Source: Chitinophaga sedimenti (lineage in GTDB: Bacteria > Bacteroidota > Bacteroidia > Chitinophagales > Chitinophagaceae). Taken from it: a DNA stretch of 64,000 nt. The position numbers were made by a program, and so were the translations under genes. The stretch lies in assembly GCF_023156195.1 (NCBI RefSeq), contig NZ_JAKUKA010000001.1, positions 5,891,501-5,955,500 of the forward strand. The letters run 5' to 3'. Below are positions 59,417 through 64,000 of this stretch, in pieces (within the stretch, counting starts at the first letter, position 1; each line of letters starts with the position of its first letter). The notes under the pieces were generated by a model that was given only the letters and a program-made list of their open reading frames with translations, had not been told where the DNA came from and made no database searches.

Positions 59417-60902
59417 ATGCGTTTCCTATTTGCGACCGTCCTGCTGTTAAATATATCCCTATCCGTATTTGCAGGGCAGAAGGTATACGACTTTAATCCC
59501 CGCTGCCAGCAGGCTTACGACGCTATCATGCAGCTGCGCATCAACGCCGGCTTGCAACTCCTTAACGACGAAAAACGCGAACACCCCGATAACCTCATTC
59601 CCTATTATCTCGATAACTACGCAGATTTTTTCCTGCTGTTTTTTAATGAAGACCCCGCCCTGTACAGCCAGCGTAAAAAGCTGCGTGGCGAACGACTGGA
59701 TAAAATGGCGGAAGGGCCGGAGGATTCTCCTTACTATTTATACACCCAGGCGGCCATTAAATTCCAATGGGCGCTGGTGAAAGTGAAATTCGGCGAACGC
59801 TGGGATGCCGTTTGGGAAATTCGCAGGGCCTACGTGGCTTTCCGTGATAATCAGAAGAAGTTCCCGGACTTTGTGCCTAACAAGATGATGGTGGGTGCTT
59901 TGCAAACGGTGTTCGGCACTATTCCGGAGGGATATAAATGGATTACGAACATTCTCGGTTTGCGGGGCAGTATTAAGCAGGGGATGGCGAACGTGCAGCT
60001 GGCCGTGGAAAGTGCTGCTGCATCGGCGCAATTGTTCCGGGAAGAATCTTATTACTATTACTGTTATTTGAAACTGTTCATCGAAAATAAACCAGACCAG
60101 GTATGGCAGCTGATCCACGATAAACAACTCGATACTAAAAACAATTATCTTTTTGCGTTGATGGTCGCGCAATTGTCGATGAACAACCAGAAGGCGCAAC
60201 AGGGCATTGCCGCACTCGCCGATCGGAATCATAGTCCCGAGTACGCGGATATCGTTTGGGAAAACTATTTGCTGGGCCAATTAAAACTTAACCGCCGGAC
60301 GACGATGCCACCGCTTACCTCGAACGTTTCGTGTCCCGCTTTAAAGGCCGTTTCTTTATCAAAGAAGCCCTGCAGAAACTTAGTTGGGGTTATTACGTGA
60401 AAGGCAATACCGAAATGGCGGCTAAATACCGTGCGATGATTCTCACGCGGGGTGGTACAGATACCGATGCGGACAAGCAGGCATTGAAAGAAGCGAAGTC
60501 CGGTACCTGGCCTAATCCGTTATTGTTGCGCGTGCGATTGCTCACCGACGGCGGTTTTTACCATGAAGCGCTGCGCCTGTTGCATGGAAAAAATCGGCCG
60601 ACTTTGCCACGGCGCCAGACCGGTTGGAGTTTGCCTATCGCCTGGGCCGCATTTATGACGAATTGAATGCCGATGATAATGCGATCGCCATGTACGAAGC
60701 TACGGCGAGACTGGGAGCCAACCGAACGGAGTATTTCGCGGCCCGTTCCTGTTTGCAGCTGGGATATATCTATGAAAAGCGGGGCGATAAGGCCACCGCA
60801 GAGGCCTGGTTTCAGAAGTGCCTGGACATGCAGGGACATGATTATAAAAATTCGCTCGATCAGCGCGCCAAAGCTGGCATTCTGCGCCTTGCCGGGAATT
60901 AA
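59417..60902 (+). CDS. Secreted TPR-like hypothetical protein, two frame breaks
   Basis: About 495 aa. The start at 59417 gives the signal peptide RFLFATVLLLNISLSVFAGQ; an earlier in-frame ATG at 59279 lies in the terminator. The protein is helical throughout with TPR-like pairs, most clearly at the C-terminus (EFAYRLGRIYDELNADDNAI, LQLGYIYEKRGDKATAEAWF). Frames change near 60298 and 60590. There is no catalytic motif. Such proteins are widespread in Bacteroidota and usually act as periplasmic scaffold or assembly proteins; a specific role cannot be given. Confidence 0.7.
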
Positions 60903-60979
60903 TATTCCACAATTTTGGGCTTGTAGATTTTTTAGTTGAAATTTGATGTCGACTTTAAGTGAATGACGTTACTTCTTCT

Positions 60980-62632
60980 ATGTTGCACCGTTTAATTATT
61001 CAGAACTACGCGATTATTGAGCACACGGAGATCGATTTCTCAGGGAGGCTGAATGTGATCACCGGCGAAACCGGTGCGGGTAAATCTATCCTGCTGGGCG
61101 CTTTGTCTATGATACTCGGCGAACGCGCCGATCCGGGAGTGCTGTTTAAAAAAGACAGCAAATGTGTGATCGAAGGCATTTTTAAAGTGAAAAAGCAACA
61201 GGTACAGCACTTCTTTGACCAGTACGAACTGGACATGGAAGATCAACTGATCATCCGTCGCGAGATCAGTGCGGCCGGCAAATCGCGCGCTTTTGTGAAC
61301 GATACGCCCGTGAACCTGGGGCAGCTTAATGAACTGAGCCGCCTGCTGGTAGATCTGCACCAGCAGTTCGATACACTGGACCTAGGCCGTTCCGACTTCC
61401 AGCGCGAAGTGGTGGATGCCCTTGCCGCACAACCCGAGGCGTTACAACAGTATGCGCAGTTGTTCGCCCGCTATGTTGCCATCCAGAAGGAGCTGAAGGA
61501 GCTGGCAGACCAGCGCGACAATTCCAATAAAGAATACGACTATAACAAATTCCTGCTCGATGAGCTGGAAGAAGCTGCTTTCAGTGAAAATGAACTGGAA
61601 AGCGTGGATACTGAGCTCAAAGGATTGAGTCATGCCGAAGAGATCAAGAATTCTCTGTCCGGGTGTACTATCAACTTAAGGAAGATGAGCAACCGGTGTT
61701 GCAGGTGTTGAAGCAAATGCAATCATCCCTGTCGGCGCTGGCTAATTTTCATAAAGAGATTCCCGGTATTGCGCAACGTTTACAGTCCAGTTACGTAGAG
61801 CTGCAGGATATTGCCGGCGATGTAGAGCGGGTGAACGACCAGCTGCAGTACGACGGCGCACGGATGGAATTGCTGAATGAGCGGTTGGCATTGGGTTACA
61901 GATTGTATAAAAAAACATAATGTAACCTCCACCAATGAACTGATCGCGATTCACAAGACGCTGAGCGAAAAGCTGGAAAATGTACAAAACCTCGATGAGC
62001 GCATCAGCGGACTGGAAAACGAAGGCAAACAGTTGCTGGAGCAGCTGCAGAAGGCGGCCGATCACATTACGAAACAACGCAAAGCCCAGCTGCCGGCTTT
62101 CGAGCAGAAAGTAAACGCACTGCTGGCGCAGGTGGGTATGCCGAATGCACGCCTGAAAGTAGCCGTGGCCACCGTTGCATTGAACGCTTTCGGCCAGGAC
62201 CATATTGAGTTCCTGTTCGATGCGAACAAGAGCGACCAATTTGCACCTATCCGCAAAGTGGCATCCGGAGGAGAGCTGAGCAGGTTGATGTTATGTATTA
62301 AATCGCTGGTCGCCCGTTCGGTGGCGCTGCCTACGCTTATATTTGACGAGATCGACACCGGTATTTCCGGCGAAGCGGCCCGGCAGGTGGGGGCTATTAT
62401 GAAGGAACTGGCAAATGGCATCCAGGTGATCTGTATCACGCACCAGCCACAGATAGCCGGTAAAGCGGACGCACATTACTTCGTGTATAAAACGGAGCAG
62501 GCCGGCAAAGTGACCACCAGCGTGCGTTTGCTGGAACAGGAAGAGCGTATTAACAAGATAGCGCAGATGCTGGGTGGTGAAAAACCGACAGCAGCCGCAT
62601 TGGAAAATGCCCGTGAAATGGTGACCAACTAA
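60980..62632 (+). CDS. recN: DNA repair protein RecN, two frame breaks
   Basis: About 550 aa. Start at 60980 (MLHRLIIQNYAIIEHTEIDF); an in-frame ATG 21 bp earlier is less likely. The SMC-like head has VITGETGAGKSILLGALSMI (Walker A), then a long coiled coil, then VASGGELSRLMLCIKSL (signature) and LIFDEIDTGISGEAARQVG (Walker B), ICITHQPQIAGKADAHY. Frames change near 61658 and 61915. RecN helps repair double-strand breaks by holding DNA ends together. The end (LENAREMVTN) is complete. Confidence 0.95.
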
Positions 62633-62667
62633 GGACGTCAGGACTTAACGTATGATTAATTTTTAGC

Positions 62668-62697
62668 TTTAGATATTCAACTATTATACTATTTTTG
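62668..62697 (+). promoter_or_regulatory. Candidate fabI promoter
   Basis: TATTTTTG at 62690-62697 matches TAnnTTTG exactly, 17 bp before the fabI start; a TTTA about 19 bp upstream is a weak -33 match. Confidence 0.4.
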
Positions 62698-62714
62698 GCA
62701 AAATTTAGAATTAA

Positions 62715-63526
62715 ATGGCTCATAACTTATTACAAGGAAAAAAGGTATCATCTTCGGCGCGCTGGACGCGAACTCCATTGCATGGAAAATAGCGGAACGC
62801 TGTGTTGCACAGGGCGCGCAGATTGTGCTGACCAATGCTCCTATTGCCATGCGGATGGGTGAGATCAAGAAACTGGCGGAAGCCTGCAACGCGCCGATCA
62901 TCCCGGCCGACGTTACCAGCAACGACGACATCAACAACCTCATCACCAAATCCATGGAGCACTTTGGAGGCAAAATTGATTTTATCCTTCACTCCGTAGG
63001 TATGAGTATGAATATCCGTAAAGGCAGGAACTATATGGACCTGGACTACGACTTCAACCATAAAACAAACGATATTTCTGCTACTTCCCTTCACCGCGTG
63101 CTGCAAACCTGCTACAAAATGGATGCGCTGAACGAGTGGGGCTCTGTAGTGGCGCTCACTTACATCGCTGCACAACGTGTATTTCCTGACTATGGTGAAA
63201 TGGCCGATGCCAAATCCCTGCTGGAATCTATCGCACGCAGCTTCGGTTACCACTATGGTAAAAAGAACAAGGTGCGTGTTAACACCATCTCCCAATCGCC
63301 GACCCGCACCACTGCCGGAAGCGGCGTAAAAGGCTTCGATGGCTTTATCTCTTATGCAGAAAAAATGAGCCCGCTGGGTAATGCTACCGCTGACCAGTGC
63401 GCTGATTATGCAGTAACCCTGTTCTCCGACCTTACCAAAATGGTAACGATGCAGAACCTGTTCCACGACGGCGGCTTCTCCTTCACCGGTGTTTCTGCGG
63501 AAGTGATCGAACAAATGGAAAAATAA
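62715..63526 (+). CDS. fabI: Enoyl-[acyl-carrier-protein] reductase (NADH), one frame break
   Basis: About 271 aa. The start MAHNLLQGKK is followed by a missing G near 62742; restoring it gives GIIFGALDANSIAWKIAERC, the NAD-binding start of FabI. Later blocks: DFILHSVGMSMNIRKGRNYM, LTYIAAQRVFPDYGEMADAK with the catalytic tyrosine, and LLESIARSFGYHYGKKNKVR with the catalytic lysine region, then VNTISQSPTRTTAGSGV. FabI carries out the last reduction of each fatty acid elongation cycle and is the triclosan target. It is essential where no FabK/FabV exists, so the break is surely a sequence error. Confidence 0.95.
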
Positions 63527-63554
63527 TACACCCGGAACACCCGGTAAAAAATAA

Positions 63555-63585
63555 AGCCGTTCCAATTGGAACGGCTAATTTTTTT
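63555..63585 (+). terminator. Rho-independent terminator of fabI
   Basis: AGCCGTTCC pairs with GGAACGGCT around an AATT loop, then AAT7. Confidence 0.9.
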
Positions 63586-63636
63586 GCGGTAATGGCTACC
63601 AATAGGGGGTGGTAAACAACAGTACAACTTAAGTAA

Positions 63637-63858
63637 TCAATACTCGTCTTCGTTGAAGAAGAAGTCGTCCTGTGAGGGATAGTCGGACCAGATGTCTTCT
63701 ATGCCTTCGTAAATTTCCCCTTCATCTTCCAGCTCCTGCAGGTTCTCGATCACTTCGATAGGTGCACCGGAACGGATGGCGTAGTCAATGAGTTCGTCCT
63801 TGGTAGCGGGCCATGGAGCGTCCTCCAGGTAAGATGCTAATTCGAGAGTCCAGTACAT
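63637..63858 (-). CDS. DUF2795-like small acidic protein, 73 aa
   Basis: Start at 63858 (MYWTLELASYLEDAPWPATK); an in-frame ATG at 63891 adds eleven residues not expected in the family. The sequence DELIDYAIRSGAPIEVIENL followed by an acidic tail (EDEGEIYEGIEDIWSDYPSQ, then DDFFFNEDEY) is very well conserved across Bacteroidota, as far as I recall. Function unknown. It converges on fabI and is divergent from the ABC ATPase gene. Confidence 0.8.
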   Translation of the reverse strand: MYWTLELASYLEDAPWPATKDELIDYAIRSGAPIEVIENLQELEDEGEIYEGIEDIWSDYPSQDDFFFNEDEY

Positions 63859-63957
63859 ATGAAAAATTTTACTTTCTCTAAATTTTCGCAAAAGTATTAT
63901 TTAATTTGAAATAAACAACTTTATCTATTTTAACGGAGAAAATTGTTTTCTTTGGGT

Positions 63958-64000
63958 ATGCTTACCGCTCGCAATCTTACCAAAAATTATTCCAACTTAC
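63958..64000 (+). CDS. ABC transporter ATP-binding protein, 3' partial at window edge
   Basis: Only the first 14 codons are inside the window (MLTARNLTKNYSNL). This is the typical first strand of an ABC ATPase ('L-A-NLTKxY'). It is read from the ATG at 63958 up to the edge. The call rests on this short pattern only. Confidence 0.5.
   Translation, partial: MLTARNLTKNYSNL

Noticed and set aside
1..64000. tRNA, rRNA, insertion sequences or prophage genes
   Set aside because: I saw no tRNA T-arm pattern with a matching acceptor, no transposase or integrase, and no terminal inverted repeats. The tail-like genes at the left belong to an eCIS set, since they come with DUF4157 and AAA+ genes and no phage replication, capsid or lysis genes are seen in the window.

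Overview
The window comes from a Bacteroidota chromosome, most likely a Chitinophagaceae (Chitinophaga-like) soil bacterium. The evidence is: three large PKD-repeat proteins ending in the gliding-motility/type IX secretion (T9SS) type B sorting domain, two PorP/SprF-type outer-membrane proteins, a T9SS type A mini-protein, exact TAnnTTTG promoter elements with an upstream TTG, and gene neighbourhoods usual for the phylum (tgt-lptG, grpE-dnaJ, fabI next to a DUF2795-like gene).

Layout. (1) 1-11745: the distal part of an extracellular contractile injection system (eCIS) operon, entered from the left edge. It holds a baseplate-type protein, a ~950-aa structural protein, a tape-measure-like protein, a GH46 (chitosanase/lysozyme-fold) enzyme, a DUF4157 protein with a C-terminal gluzincin-like protease motif, a DUF4157-OmpA protein and an AAA+ ATPase. 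(2) 11780-17679: M1 peptidase, DinB-like protein, small proteins, an ECF sigma factor with a co-transcribed membrane protein, rsmG and a membrane glycosyltransferase. (3) 17779-26059: tgt-lptG, a tandem array of four small membrane proteins, a eukaryote-type citrate synthase, an intergenic region with two 11-bp-period tandem repeats, and recG. (4) 26232-31882: SBBP/PKD adhesin plus PorP plus an outer-membrane barrel, then a candidate structured non-coding RNA. (5) 31916-45266: two sodium/solute symporters, a LOG protein, an O-methyltransferase, a glucosaminidase-LysM protein, hpt, a VWA protein, RlmK- and RlmI-like methyltransferases, grpE-dnaJ and a peroxiredoxin. (6) 45319-54191: a second T9SS locus (two PKD proteins plus PorP). 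(7) 54374-64000: TPMT-like methyltransferase, rhodanese-thioredoxin fusion, an inverted 11-bp repeat element, M32 carboxypeptidase, Nif3-like protein, zinc-ribbon coiled-coil protein, a TPR-like protein, recN, fabI, a DUF2795-like protein and the start of an ABC ATPase.

Sequence quality matters here. About 60 reading-frame breaks, roughly one per kilobase, interrupt most genes, including ones that are essential or nearly so (fabI, grpE, dnaJ, recG, tgt). Both +1 and -1 events occur, often in or next to short homopolymers, and the conserved protein resumes in another frame each time. I read these as sequencing or assembly indels and annotate each gene as one CDS across its breaks. Genes that are fully intact include gltA, hpt, the 457-aa LysM protein, the VWA protein, the 465-aa symporter, rsmG, the LOG protein, the DUF4157-OmpA protein and the 1614-aa PKD protein. 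I saw no rRNA, tRNA, insertion sequence or CRISPR array.
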